DNA of 35,733 nt from Pseudomonas bohemica (lineage in GTDB: Bacteria; Pseudomonadota; Gammaproteobacteria; Pseudomonadales; Pseudomonadaceae): assembly GCF_002934685.1 (NCBI RefSeq), contig NZ_NKHL01000077.1, positions 1 through 35,733 on the forward strand, written 5' to 3'. Under the pieces are notes generated by a model. The model had not been told where the DNA came from. It did not search any database and saw only the letters and a list, made by a program, of their open reading frames with translations. Position numbers and translations under genes: made by a program. Positions 1 to 7,965 of the stretch are shown here, piece after piece (within the stretch, counting starts at the first letter, position 1; each line of letters opens with the position of its first letter).

Positions 1-905
1 ATGCAGCTGTCTCCAGTAGAGTATGAGAAACGCTATTTCCTGAGCTTGGAGAGTGTCTAGAAAATCCGGGGCGATTCAGATCTTAAAGGTCGCTTAATCA
101 GAGTTAAGGCTGAAACAGAGAAAACGCATCGCGAGTTCATGATCCCAATCCCAGACGGGCTACTTCCGCATCTCCATGTGCTCGTCCAAAACGCCAAAGC
201 TCGGAGCTTTTCCAATGCAGACCAGTTGTTCAACGTTAATCGCTTCTCCTCGCATTACCGGAAGCTGCTAATGGCGTACGCATGACGCCGCATCGGTTCC
301 GCCACACGATTGCATCTGATTTGATGAAGCAGCCGGATAGGAACATTCATGTAACAAAAACCCTGCTCAACCATACAAACCTCGCCACCACCATGGAATA
401 TATAGAGCCGGATTACGATGTGATGCGGGCCGTGCTCAACGAACGGACCCCCATTAGGGGCCTGGTTGAATTCATGGAGAAACGCGAAGGTTACCGGCAA
501 AACCTAAACGGCCGATCATTAGGCAATCCGCAATACAGCGTAGGAGGCTCACCGACACGGCTCCTCAAGATCGACAGAAGCCCTCCCCTCGCGCCTCCTC
601 AGCTTGTTGAAAAAAGCGCAATATCAACCCACAGCGCTCTTGCACTTCCGAGCCTGGCCACTCAGATGAGATCTGATACGACACCTATCGCTACTAGGAG
701 CTCAAATGCCGAGAGCCACGCATTAGACGAGCCACTATCGGCGGATGAAATAGCATTTGTGGGGAAATTTCTGGATTGGCTTCGACACCGAGGAGTCGAT
801 TCCGGAGCTCAACTTCTACTCGACACGCGTAGCTCGCTATCAGAGCAGCTCAGAGCGTCTAAAGGCAGTTTTGAGGGAATCGCCTGGGTCAATCGCCCCA
901 CCTAA
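1..905 (+). pseudogene. Decayed tyrosine-recombinase (phage/island integrase), C-terminal part
   Basis: Frame 1 reads as the middle of an integrase catalytic domain (RGDSDLKGRLIRVKAE, then THREFMIPIPDG) but is cut by an in-frame TAG at 58-60 and ends in TGA at 283-285. The rest continues in another frame from about 282 (MTPHRFRHTIASDL, LLNHTNLATTMEYIEPD), so one base has probably been lost near 280. The C-terminal part keeps box II H-x-x-R (HRFRH), the LNH histidine and the presumed tyrosine nucleophile in MEYIEPD, then runs on for about 140 residues in a hydrophilic tail that I do not recognise. Box I is not recognisable; the sequence upstream of the stop looks unrelated or too diverged, and any further 5' part lies outside the window. 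The last codons stop about 250 bases from the 3' end of a tRNA-Pro gene, a common target of such enzymes. It is almost certainly inactive as a full integrase; the tail alone could still be translated from the ATG at 282. Confidence 0.75.
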
Positions 906-964
906 CAGTGCTAATGGCTGAAAGGATGACGACCTTTCGTCGGCGACGACAATCCCGCGGACAG

Positions 965-1003
965 AAAAAAGCCAGGTATCAAGGCTTACACCCTGATCCT
1001 GGC
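965..1003 (-). terminator. Rho-independent terminator of the tRNA operon
   Basis: On the minus strand a GCCAGGATCA/TGATACCTGGC stem (one bulged base, loop of about 12) is followed directly by TTTTTT. It lies about 150 bases beyond the 3' end of the last tRNA of the minus-strand array, where the operon should stop. Confidence 0.75.
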
Positions 1004-1154
1004 ACATTCCAATTTGACATCATTGAATCCGCAGCTATTTTTCGCCGCAGACGGCTGCTTGTCTGAACGCTGATCCCATTCAGAAAAGAAGCTTCGGTTA
1101 AGACTTGCTACGATACACCAGCCTTAACGGTCTCTTGCATACCACGGTACAAAA

Positions 1155-1231
1155 TGGTCGGGGTAAGGGGATTCGAACTCCTGACATCCTGCTCCCAAAG
1201 CAGGCGCGCTACCGGACTGCGCTATACCCCG
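1155..1231 (-). tRNA. tRNA-Pro (TGG), copy 2 of the operon
   Basis: A 77-base cloverleaf on the minus strand. The acceptor stem is CGGGGTA/TACCCCG, the anticodon loop TTTGGGA carries anticodon TGG, the T-loop is GTTCGAATC, and CCA is encoded in the DNA. It is identical over its full length to the tRNA-Pro at 1409-1485. It is the last gene of the minus-strand operon, and its 3' end faces the decayed integrase. Confidence 0.95.
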
Positions 1232-1271
1232 GTGAAACAAGAAAGCACCCCGTAAGGCGCTTCCGAAGCGG

Positions 1272-1290
1272 GTGACGTAACTGACGTCAC
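1272..1290. repeat. Perfect 7-bp inverted repeat in a tRNA spacer
   Basis: GTGACGT and ACGTCAC flank a 5-base loop in the roughly 95-base spacer between the tRNA-Lys and the second tRNA-Pro. This could be an RNA hairpin guiding tRNA processing or simply chance; there is no T-tract, so it is not a terminator. Confidence 0.4.
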
Positions 1291-1326
1291 TCCCTAAGAT
1301 TCAACCCGATGAAGCCAGGCTAAAAA

Positions 1327-1402
1327 TGGTGGGTCGTGTGGGATTCGAACCTACGACCAATTGGTTAAAAGCCAACTGCTCTACCAACTGAGCTAACGAC
1401 CC
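1327..1402 (-). tRNA. tRNA-Lys (TTT)
   Basis: A 76-base cloverleaf on the minus strand: acceptor GGGTCGT/ACGACCC, D-arm AGCTCAGTTGGTAGAGC, anticodon TTT in CTTTTAA, T-loop GTTCGAATC, encoded CCA. It is the third gene of the Asn-Pro-Lys-Pro operon and lies only 6 bases downstream of the first tRNA-Pro, so the two must be separated from one transcript. Confidence 0.96.
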
Positions 1403-1408
1403 AAATAA

Positions 1409-1485
1409 TGGTCGGGGTAAGGGGATTCGAACTCCTGACATCCTGCTCCCAAAGCAGGCGCGCTACCGGACTGCGCTATACCCCG
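1409..1485 (-). tRNA. tRNA-Pro (TGG), copy 1 of the operon
   Basis: A 77-base cloverleaf with anticodon TGG and encoded CCA, identical to 1155-1231. The identity ends almost exactly at the gene borders and does not extend into the flanks, which suggests gene conversion or selection rather than a recent larger duplication. Confidence 0.95.
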
Positions 1486-1505
1486 ACGGTACTACCTCTT
1501 GAAAT

Positions 1506-1581
1506 TGGCTCCGTGACCAGGACTCGAACCTGGGACCCAATGATTAACAGTCATTTGCTCTACCGACTGAGCTATCACGGA
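1506..1581 (-). tRNA. tRNA-Asn (GTT)
   Basis: A 76-base cloverleaf on the minus strand: acceptor TCCGTGA/TCACGGA, anticodon GTT in CTGTTAA, T-loop GTTCGAGTC, encoded CCA. It is the first gene of the operon, about 150 bases downstream of its likely promoter. Confidence 0.96.
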
Positions 1582-1740
1582 ACGATTTTTCAATTTCAGA
1601 TGCAGCGTTTGACGCGCTTCAACACAACAAATTCAGCACTTCTTTGCGAGAAAAATCTTGCACCTACTACCCTGAATCTACTGCATTTTCAGCCTCTTCG
1701 ACCTGTCTGCATCGCTGCGTTCACGTCTCTGAGGCGCGCT

Positions 1741-1768
1741 ATTCTACATTCCCAGAAACAGGTGTCAA
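1741..1768 (-). promoter_or_regulatory. Sigma70-type promoter of the tRNA operon
   Basis: On the minus strand TTGACA (1763-1768) is followed after 16 bases by TAGAAT (1741-1746), then by a GC-rich discriminator (AGCGCGCCTC) typical of stable-RNA promoters under stringent control. No other gene lies between it and tRNA-Asn. The roughly 340-base gap 1582-1925 otherwise holds only the leader, this promoter and the clpB terminator. Confidence 0.75.
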
Positions 1769-1867
1769 CCCTCCAAATTGCTTTTAAGACAATGATTTGC
1801 GACTTTTTTTCGAGATGACCTACAGGCCGCGAAAATCCGGCGCTCGACGGCAAAATCCCGTGCCCAT

Positions 1868-1898
1868 AAAAAAGGGCGCTCCGCATGGAGCGCCCTTT
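1868..1898 (-). terminator. Terminator of clpB
   Basis: A perfect 9-bp stem, GGGCGCTCC with GGAGCGCCC, has a 4-base loop. On the minus strand it is followed by TTTTTT, as expected for termination just downstream of the clpB stop codon. A short TTT on the plus side gives it weak bidirectional character. Confidence 0.85.
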
Positions 1899-1925
1899 CA
1901 TGCCTCTATATAGGGAAGCGGTGAA

Positions 1926-4490
1926 TCAGACGAAGGCGATTTCGTCGTTCTCCACAGTGCCTCTGATGCTGGTGCCAGGCATGAAGCTGCCGGACAGGAT
2001 CAGCTGGGCCAGCGGGTTCTCGATCCAGCGCTGAATCGCACGCTTGAGCGGCCGTGCGCCATACACTGGGTCGTAGCCCACTGCGATCAGCTTCTCCAGG
2101 GCCTCAGGGCTCAACTCCAGACTCAGGTCGCGCTCAGCCAGGCGCTGACGCAGGCGACCCAGCTGGATCTCAGCGATACCAGCGATCTGGTCATGACCCA
2201 AAGGCTCGAAGATCACCACTTCGTCCACCCGGTTGATGAATTCCGGACGGAAGTGCGTACCTACGGCATCCATCACCGCCGCACGTTGCGCCTCACGATC
2301 GCCGACCAGCTCCTGAATGCGGGCCGAGCCCAGGTTGGAGGTCATGACAATCACCGTGTTGCGGAAATCGACGGTACGACCGTGGCTGTCGGTCAGACGG
2401 CCGTCTTCCAGCACCTGCAGCAAGATGTTGAAGACATCAGGGTGCGCTTTTTCGACCTCGTCCAGCAGAATCACTGAATAAGGCTTGCGCCGAACGGCCT
2501 CGGTCAGATAGCCGCCCTCTTCATAGCCAATGTACCCCGGTGGCGCACCGATCAGCCGCGCCACGGAATGCTTCTCCATGAACTCGGACATGTCGATGCG
2601 GACCATCGCCTCTTCGGTGTCGAACAGGAACTCCGCCAGCGCCTTGCACAGTTCGGTCTTACCCACACCGGTCGGACCGAGGAACATGAACGAACCGCTC
2701 GGACGATTAGGGTCGGACAACCCGGCTCGGGAGCGACGTACAGCGTTGGAGACCGCTACCACGGCTTCGTTCTGACCGATCACGCGCTCATGCAGCAGGC
2801 TTTCCATCTTCAGCAGTTTGTCGCGCTCGCCTTCGAGCATCTTCGACACCGGAATCCCGGTCCACTTCGACACGACCTCGGCGATTTCCTCTTCGGTCAC
2901 TTTGCTGCGCAGCAACTGGTTCTCAGGTTTGCCATGCTGATCGACCATTTGCAGGCTACGTTCCAGGTCGGGAATGACGCCGTACTGCAATTCAGCCATG
3001 CGATTAAGATCGCCGCGACGACGTGCCGCTTCCAGTTCCTGGCGCGACTGCTCGATCTTCTGCTGAATCTGCGCGGATCCGGTCACTTCGGCCTTTTCCG
3101 AGGTCCAGACCTCTTCGAGATCGGCGTATTCGCGCTCCAGACGCTGGATTTCTTCCTGAAGTTTTTCCAGACGCTTGATTGCCGCTTCGTCGTCTTCTTT
3201 CTTAAGTGCCTGGGATTCGACCTTCAACTGAATCAGGCGACGCTCCAGACGATCGAGCACCTCCGGCTTGGAGTCGATTTCCATGCGGATACGGCTGGCC
3301 GCTTCGTCGATCAGGTCGATAGCCTTGTCCGGCAACTGGCGATCGGTGATATAGCGATGGCTGAGCTTGGCCGCCGCAATGATCGCGCCGTCGGTGATCG
3401 CCACTTTGTGGTGAACCTCGTAGCGCTCTTTCAGGCCCCGCAGGATCGCGATGGTGTCCTCTTCGCTCGGCTCGTCTACCAGCACCTTCTGGAAACGCCG
3501 CTCGAGCGCCGCATCCTTCTCTATATATTGGCGGTACTCGTTGAGCGTCGTGGCGCCGACGCAATGCAACTCGCCACGGGCCAAGGCTGGCTTGAGCATG
3601 TTGCCTGCGTCCATCGAGCCTTCGGCTTTGCCTGCGCCGACCATGGTGTGCAATTCATCGATGAACAGAATGACTTGGCCTTCCTGTTTGGAAAGCTCAT
3701 TGAGCACACCTTTCAAGCGCTCTTCGAACTCGCCACGGAATTTGGCGCCGGCGATGAGCGAGCCCATGTCCAGCGACAGCAAACGCTTGCCGCGCAGGCC
3801 ATCGGGCACCTCACCATTGATGATGCGCTGCGCCAGACCTTCAGCGATGGCGGTCTTACCCACACCAGGCTCACCGATCAGCACCGGGTTGTTTTTGGTG
3901 CGACGTTGCAGAACCTGGATGGTCCGGCGAATTTCGTCGTCACGACCGATAACCGGATCGAGCTTGCCCTCTTCGGCACGCTTGGTCAGATCAACGGTGT
4001 ATTTGTCCAGCGCCTGGCGCGACTCTTCGGCATTCGGGTCGTTGACCGCGTCGCCGCCACGCAGGTTGCTGATGGCGTTTTCCAGGGCCTTCTTGCTGAC
4101 GCCCTGGCCGAGCAGCAACTTGCCAAGCTTGCTGTTTTCGTCCATCGCGGCGAGCAATACCAGCTCGCTGGAGATGAATTGGTCACCCTTCTGCTGGGCC
4201 AGGCGGTCGGCCTGATTGAGCAGACGCGCCAAGTCCTGCGACATGTTCACATCGCCGGTCGGGTTTTGAATCTTGGGCAACTGGTCGAGCTCCTTGCTCA
4301 ACGCCTTGCGCAGGCTGTTGATGTCGAAGCCGACTTGCAGCAGCAGGGGTTTGATAGAACCGCCCTGCTGTTCGAGCAACGCCTGCATCAGGTGCGCGGG
4401 CTCGATGGCGGGATGGTCCATGCCCACCGCCAGGGATTGAGAATCGGATAAAGCGAGCTGTAACTTGCTGGTTAAACGGTCAATACGCAT
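1926..4490 (-). CDS. clpB: ClpB protein disaggregase (Hsp100 AAA+ ATPase)
   Basis: This 854-residue protein has the usual ClpB length (about 857 in E. coli). ClpB is a cytoplasmic hexameric ATPase that works with DnaK to pull polypeptides out of heat-induced aggregates. Visible in order: a Clp N-domain double repeat (about 1-145), AAA+ D1 with Walker A GEPGVGKT (206-213) and Walker B ILFIDEL (E279), the long charged coiled-coil middle domain (about 400-520) that marks ClpB rather than ClpA, and D2 with GPTGVGKTE (near 605), [14 protein letters not shown] (near 672), sensor and C-terminal regions. The ATG has a good ribosome binding site (AGGAAGG) 5 bases upstream. The gene is monocistronic, with a heat-shock promoter at 4562-4590 and a terminator at 1868-1898. 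An internal start near residue 150, making the short ClpB form, is known in the family, but I did not assign one. Confidence 0.98.
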   Translation of the reverse strand: MRIDRLTSKLQLALSDSQSLAVGMDHPAIEPAHLMQALLEQQGGSIKPLLLQVGFDINSLRKALSKELDQLPKIQNPTGDVNMSQDLARLLNQADRLAQQKGDQFISSELVLLAAMDENSKLGKLLLGQGVSKKALENAISNLRGGDAVNDPNAEESRQALDKYTVDLTKRAEEGKLDPVIGRDDEIRRTIQVLQRRTKNNPVLIGEPGVGKTAIAEGLAQRIINGEVPDGLRGKRLLSLDMGSLIAGAKFRGEFEERLKGVLNELSKQEGQVILFIDELHTMVGAGKAEGSMDAGNMLKPALARGELHCVGATTLNEYRQYIEKDAALERRFQKVLVDEPSEEDTIAILRGLKERYEVHHKVAITDGAIIAAAKLSHRYITDRQLPDKAIDLIDEAASRIRMEIDSKPEVLDRLERRLIQLKVESQALKKEDDEAAIKRLEKLQEEIQRLEREYADLEEVWTSEKAEVTGSAQIQQKIEQSRQELEAARRRGDLNRMAELQYGVIPDLERSLQMVDQHGKPENQLLRSKVTEEEIAEVVSKWTGIPVSKMLEGERDKLLKMESLLHERVIGQNEAVVAVSNAVRRSRAGLSDPNRPSGSFMFLGPTGVGKTELCKALAEFLFDTEEAMVRIDMSEFMEKHSVARLIGAPPGYIGYEEGGYLTEAVRRKPYSVILLDEVEKAHPDVFNILLQVLEDGRLTDSHGRTVDFRNTVIVMTSNLGSARIQELVGDREAQRAAVMDAVGTHFRPEFINRVDEVVIFEPLGHDQIAGIAEIQLGRLRQRLAERDLSLELSPEALEKLIAVGYDPVYGARPLKRAIQRWIENPLAQLILSGSFMPGTSIRGTVENDEIAFV

Positions 4491-4561
4491 TGGTCACCTT
4501 CCTAATGGGCAGGCCGGAGCAATGAACACACCTTAATAAAGAAAACCTGCCAGATAGCCCT

Positions 4562-4590
4562 TAGATGTGGCCGATTGCACAGGATTCAAG
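4562..4590 (-). promoter_or_regulatory. Sigma32 heat-shock promoter of clpB
   Basis: On the minus strand CTTGAA (4585-4590) and CCACATCTA (4562-4570) are separated by 14 bases. This matches the sigma32 (RpoH) pattern CTTGAA-N13-15-CCCCATnTA at nearly all positions. It lies about 70 bases upstream of the clpB ATG, and ClpB is a classic sigma32 target. Confidence 0.75.
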
Positions 4591-4603
4591 CGGTGACCGC
4601 TTG
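4587..4603. repeat. Perfect palindrome overlapping the clpB -35 element
   Basis: CAAGCGGT and ACCGCTTG form an uninterrupted 8-bp inverted repeat around one central base. Its edge overlaps the sigma32-type -35 element. It could be an operator or a chance palindrome; it is not CIRCE-like. Confidence 0.5.
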
Positions 4604-4661
4604 ACACAGATCAACATTAGCTTGTTGGCGGGGATTTAGAACAAGAAATCACATGCAGACC

Positions 4662-4687
4662 GTAGGAGCGGGCCAGCGCGCTCCTAC
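4662..4687. repeat. REP-like palindrome between clpB and pgeF
   Basis: GTAGGAGCG and CGCTCCTAC form a perfect 9-bp stem with an 8-base loop just beyond the pgeF stop codon. The GTAGGAGCGGG core is typical of Pseudomonas repeated extragenic palindromes. There is no T-tract, so it is unlikely to be an intrinsic terminator, though it may stabilise the pgeF transcript end. Confidence 0.5.
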
Positions 4688-4706
4688 CGTTGGGATCGCG
4701 CGGCAA

Positions 4707-5447
4707 TCAGACCGGCTCGATCCAAACCAACGAAGCAAACCGCCCGGTGCGCGCGCCACGACGATAAGAGAAGAAGCGTTCGTCGTTATAGGTCGACAAC
4801 CCGCCGCCATACACCGCCGTCACTCCGTAGGCCGCCAGTCGCAGGCGCGCCAACTGGTAGATGTCGGCCATGAATTTGCCCGGATTAACGCTCGGCACAA
4901 AGGCTTCGTTCGTTTCGGGGTGCGTGGCCATGAAGGCCTCACGCACCTCCGGTCCGACTTCGAATGCCTGAGGCCCGATAGCCGGCCCCAGCCAGACCAG
5001 GATCTGCGAAGGCGCATCCGCAAAGCTGCCAACCGCAGCCTCCAACACCCCTGCCGCCAATCCACGCCACCCGGCGTGGGCCGCCGCCACTTGGGTGCCC
5101 TGCCGATTGCAAAACAGCGTCGGCAGGCAGTCGGCGGTCATGATCGTGCAGGCCACACCCGGCGTCCTGCTCCAGCTGGCATCGGCTTGCATCACCTGGG
5201 CAGGTGTCGCCTCAACCACATCGATGCCGTGAACCTGTTTCAGCCAGGCGGGCTGAATATTCAGACAAGACGTCAGTTTCGAACGATTCTGCGAGACCGC
5301 CTGTGAATCATCATCGACGTGATCACCCAGGTTGAAGCTGTCGAACGGAGCTGCGCTGACGCCGCCCGCGCGAGTGGTGACGCACGCCTTGATACCCACC
5401 GGCGCAGGCCAGTCGGGAATCAGCCAGTGTGCCACCGACTCACTCAT
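4707..5447 (-). CDS. pgeF: PgeF/YfiH (DUF152) peptidoglycan-editing multicopper-like enzyme
   Basis: This 246-residue protein belongs to the YfiH/PgeF (formerly laccase-domain, DUF152) family. In E. coli, PgeF removes wrongly incorporated serine-containing muropeptide precursors; other members act as purine nucleoside phosphorylases or polyphenol oxidases. The metal-binding residues are visible: His in KQVHGIDVV, Cys in TADCLPTLF and His in AAHAGWRGL. The motif GLSTYNDERFFSYRR near the C-terminus is also typical. The start codon overlaps the rluD stop in an ATGA junction (4 bases), so the two are translationally coupled. The rluD-pgeF-clpB order is conserved in Pseudomonas, although clpB has its own promoter. 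Cytoplasmic; no signal peptide. Confidence 0.93.
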   Translation of the reverse strand: MSESVAHWLIPDWPAPVGIKACVTTRAGGVSAAPFDSFNLGDHVDDDSQAVSQNRSKLTSCLNIQPAWLKQVHGIDVVEATPAQVMQADASWSRTPGVACTIMTADCLPTLFCNRQGTQVAAAHAGWRGLAAGVLEAAVGSFADAPSQILVWLGPAIGPQAFEVGPEVREAFMATHPETNEAFVPSVNPGKFMADIYQLARLRLAAYGVTAVYGGGLSTYNDERFFSYRRGARTGRFASLVWIEPV

Positions 5448-6406
5448 CCGATGAACGCCTCACGGTCTTGCTTGAGCAGCGACAGCAGCCAGACGAAGTC
5501 ATCCGGCAGAGGCGACTCCCAGCTCATGCGCTGACCGGTTGTCGGATGGTCCAGTTCCAGGAAACGCGCGTGCAGCGCCTGACGCGGGAAATGCTTGAGG
5601 GATTCGACCATGGTCACGCTGGCCGCCGGCGGAATACGGAAACGACCGCCGTAAGCCGGATCGCCCACCAACGGGAAATTGATGTGCGCCATGTGCACGC
5701 GAATCTGGTGGGTCCGACCGGTTTCCAGCTTGACCCGCACATGGGTGTGCGACCGGAAACGCTCGAGCACGCGGTAATGACTGACCGCAGGCTTGCCGCC
5801 TTCCATCACTGCCATGCGTTGACGCTGCTGGCCATGACGACCGATCGGCGCATTGATCTTGCCGCCCGCGGTCACCACGCCGATCACGATGCACTCGTAG
5901 ATCCGGCTGACGCTGCGATTCTGCAATTGGGTGACCAGTTGGGTCTGCGCCTGAATGGTCTTGGCCACGACCATCAGACCGGTGGTGTCCTTGTCCAGGC
6001 GATGCACGATGCCGGCGCGCGGGACATTGATGATGTCCGGCACATGGTGCAGCAACGCGTTGAGCAAGGTGCCGTCGGCATGACCCGCGGCAGGATGCAC
6101 GACCAGACCGGCCGGTTTGTTGATCACCAGAATCTGGTCGTCTTCATAGACGATATCCAGTTCGATGTCCTGGGCGACCCACTCGCCCTGAGCTTCCTGC
6201 TCGGCCTTGAGGACCAGTTCGGCGCCGCCATGTACGATGTCACGCGGGCGCAGAACGCCTCCGTCCACAGTCAGGCGGCCGTCCTTGATCCAGGCGGAAA
6301 GGCGCGAGCGCGAGTGCTCGGCGAAGAGTTGGGCGGCGACCTGGTCGAGGCGTTGACCGCCCAATTCGGACGGCACCTCTGCGCGAAGTTCAATGATCTC
6401 AGACAT
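5444..6406 (-). CDS. rluD: 23S rRNA pseudouridine synthase RluD
   Basis: This 320-residue protein is an RluA/RluD-family enzyme, which makes pseudouridines 1911, 1915 and 1917 in helix 69 of 23S rRNA. An N-terminal S4-like RNA-binding domain (GQRLDQVAAQLF, SRSRLSAWIKDGRLTVDG) is followed by the catalytic domain with the signature HRLDKDTTGLMVVAK, whose Asp is the nucleophile, and the GRTHQIRVHMAHI motif. I place the start at the ATG giving MSEIIELRAEV; a GTG 21 bases upstream would add MPPPSLS but has no better ribosome binding site. The stop overlaps the pgeF start. It is divergent from bamD, and the shared 150-base region contains a TATGAT (minus strand, 6501-6506) that could be the -10 element. 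Confidence 0.95.
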   Translation of the reverse strand: MSEIIELRAEVPSELGGQRLDQVAAQLFAEHSRSRLSAWIKDGRLTVDGGVLRPRDIVHGGAELVLKAEQEAQGEWVAQDIELDIVYEDDQILVINKPAGLVVHPAAGHADGTLLNALLHHVPDIINVPRAGIVHRLDKDTTGLMVVAKTIQAQTQLVTQLQNRSVSRIYECIVIGVVTAGGKINAPIGRHGQQRQRMAVMEGGKPAVSHYRVLERFRSHTHVRVKLETGRTHQIRVHMAHINFPLVGDPAYGGRFRIPPAASVTMVESLKHFPRQALHARFLELDHPTTGQRMSWESPLPDDFVWLLSLLKQDREAFIG

Positions 6407-6557
6407 GCTCAAACTAGGAGGTGGCACTGGCCTTTGGTTTCGGCTGTGCGCTTGTGGTTAAATACGGCGTCTTTTGTCCCGGGGGTTCCACGGGGCGCCC
6501 ATCATAACAGGACGGTCCTGCGCAAGACAGCAGGCCGTTATAGGGACGCAAGCCGCC

Positions 6558-7580
6558 ATGCAAGTGAAACACCTGCTGCTGATAGCCATCCTCGGACTTA
6601 CTGTTGCCTGTTCTTCGAAGAAAGAAGTCATCGACGAAAACCTCAGTGAAGTCGAGCTGTACCAGCAGGCGCAGGCCGATCTGGACAACAACAGCTACAA
6701 CAGCGCGACCGAGAAACTCAAGGCGCTGGAATCGCGCTACCCGTTCGGCCGCTATGCCGATCAGGCGCAGCTGGAACTGATCTACGCCAACTACAAGAAT
6801 GGTGAGCCGGAGGCCGCGAAGTCCGCTGCCGAGCGCTTCATTCGCCTGCACCCACAGCATCCGAACGTCGACTACGCCTACTACCTAAAGGGCCTGACCT
6901 CGTTCGACCAGGACGTGGGCATCATTGCGCGCTTCCTGCCGCTGGACCAGACCAAGCGCGACCCGGGCGCTGCCCGTGATTCGTACAACGAGTTCGCCCA
7001 GCTGACCAGCCGCTACCCGAACAGCCGCTACGCGCCGGACGCCAAGCAGCGCATGATCTACCTGCGAAACCTGCTGGCGGCCTACGAAATCCACGTGGCC
7101 GACTACTACCTGACCCGCCAGGCGTATGTCGCAGCGGTCAATCGTGGTCGTTACGTCGTGGAAAACTTTCAGGAAACCCCCGCGGTCGGCGACGGCCTGG
7201 CGGTGATGGTCGAAGGCTACCAGCGTCTGCACCTGGACGATCTGGCCGACACCAGTCTGCAAGTGCTCAAGGCCAACTACCCGGATCACCCGCAACTGGC
7301 CGATGGCAAGTTCAGCCCACGCACGCCGGACCCGGACAACCGCTCGTGGCTGTCGAAAGCGACGCTGGGCCTGATCGAGAGCCGTCCGCCGCTGCCACCG
7401 GGAGAAACCCGCGCCAACCAGGACGTGATCAAGCAGTACCAGGACGCCAAGGAAGCCATTCCGGCCGAACTGTTGCCTGAGAACCAGCCGGCAGAAGAAG
7501 AGAAGAAAAACGAAGATGACGACGGCACGCCCAAAAGCCGCTCGATCTTCAGCTACATGACCTTCGGCCTGTTCGACTGA
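6558..7580 (+). CDS. bamD: Outer-membrane assembly lipoprotein BamD (ComL)
   Basis: This 340-residue lipoprotein is the essential BamD subunit of the BAM complex, which inserts beta-barrel proteins into the outer membrane. A short signal peptide ends in a lipobox, TVAC with Cys18 as the lipidated residue. It is followed by TPR-type helical repeats from about residue 30 ([59 protein letters not shown]). The C-terminal 90 or so residues are charged and proline-rich, a longer tail than in E. coli (about 245 residues) but usual in Pseudomonas. The start at MQVKHLL is chosen because it begins the signal peptide; the reading frame stays open upstream without adding anything sensible. A terminator follows at 7608. 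Confidence 0.97.
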   Translation: MQVKHLLLIAILGLTVACSSKKEVIDENLSEVELYQQAQADLDNNSYNSATEKLKALESRYPFGRYADQAQLELIYANYKNGEPEAAKSAAERFIRLHPQHPNVDYAYYLKGLTSFDQDVGIIARFLPLDQTKRDPGAARDSYNEFAQLTSRYPNSRYAPDAKQRMIYLRNLLAAYEIHVADYYLTRQAYVAAVNRGRYVVENFQETPAVGDGLAVMVEGYQRLHLDDLADTSLQVLKANYPDHPQLADGKFSPRTPDPDNRSWLSKATLGLIESRPPLPPGETRANQDVIKQYQDAKEAIPAELLPENQPAEEEKKNEDDDGTPKSRSIFSYMTFGLFD

Positions 7581-7607
7581 TTACAGTCACGGCTCAGGCG
7601 TCACACA

Positions 7608-7635
7608 GAAAGAGGTCCTACGGGGCCTCTTTTTC
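7608..7635 (+). terminator. Terminator of bamD
   Basis: GAGGTCC and GGGCCTC form a stem (one G-U pair in RNA) around a 4-base loop, with flanking A/T pairs and a run of five T. It lies about 30 bases downstream of the bamD stop codon. Confidence 0.8.
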
Positions 7636-7725
7636 ATTTCCGACATCGCTTGGCGGCGCAGATCGCTGTGCGCCCGCCAACGCGTTGGCTACACTGCGGC
7701 ATCTTCACTCACTAAGCTGGTAGAC

Positions 7726-7965
7726 ATGATTCGCTTGATTATGTGGGTCGCCTTGATCATGGCGGCGATCTGGTTCTTCAAACGCCTGACCAAAGGCCCT
7801 GCCCGCAAGCCGACAAACGCCGCGCCCGAAATCGACGCCACGCCAATGGTGCGTTGCGCCCAGTGCGGCGTTCACGTTCCCCGCGATCGGGCGCTAAGTC
7901 AGGGTCAGCAGTGGTATTGCACTGAAGCCCACCGTTTACAGGGCCCGGCCGCACGTGACCGCTGA
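7726..7965 (+). CDS. Small membrane-anchored zinc-ribbon-like protein (PP0621 family)
   Basis: This 79-residue protein has one N-terminal membrane segment (IMWVALIMAAIWFF), a short basic linker and a C-terminal metal-binding-like module: CAQC, then WYCTEAHR about 20 residues later, so Cys/Cys/Cys/His are available. It matches the small Pseudomonas proteins usually annotated as PP0621 family, whose function I do not know. It overlaps the start of pilS by 11 bases, which implies co-transcription and translational coupling with the PilS/PilR system. A role in pilus or membrane sensing is only inference from this context. Confidence 0.8.
   Translation: MIRLIMWVALIMAAIWFFKRLTKGPARKPTNAAPEIDATPMVRCAQCGVHVPRDRALSQGQQWYCTEAHRLQGPAARDR

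Noticed and set aside
1..905. Left attachment site repeating the tRNA-Pro 3' end
   Set aside because: No copy of the tRNA 3' end is seen in this stretch; it would lie outside the window if it exists.
1155..1485. Repeats that might suggest a CRISPR array
   Set aside because: The two copies are complete tRNA-Pro genes with cloverleaf structure and CCA.
2568..4451. 627-codon open frame on the plus strand opposite clpB
   Set aside because: It is the mirror of a strongly conserved gene; GC-rich third positions keep the antisense frame open. Its product has no recognisable domain and no ribosome binding site.
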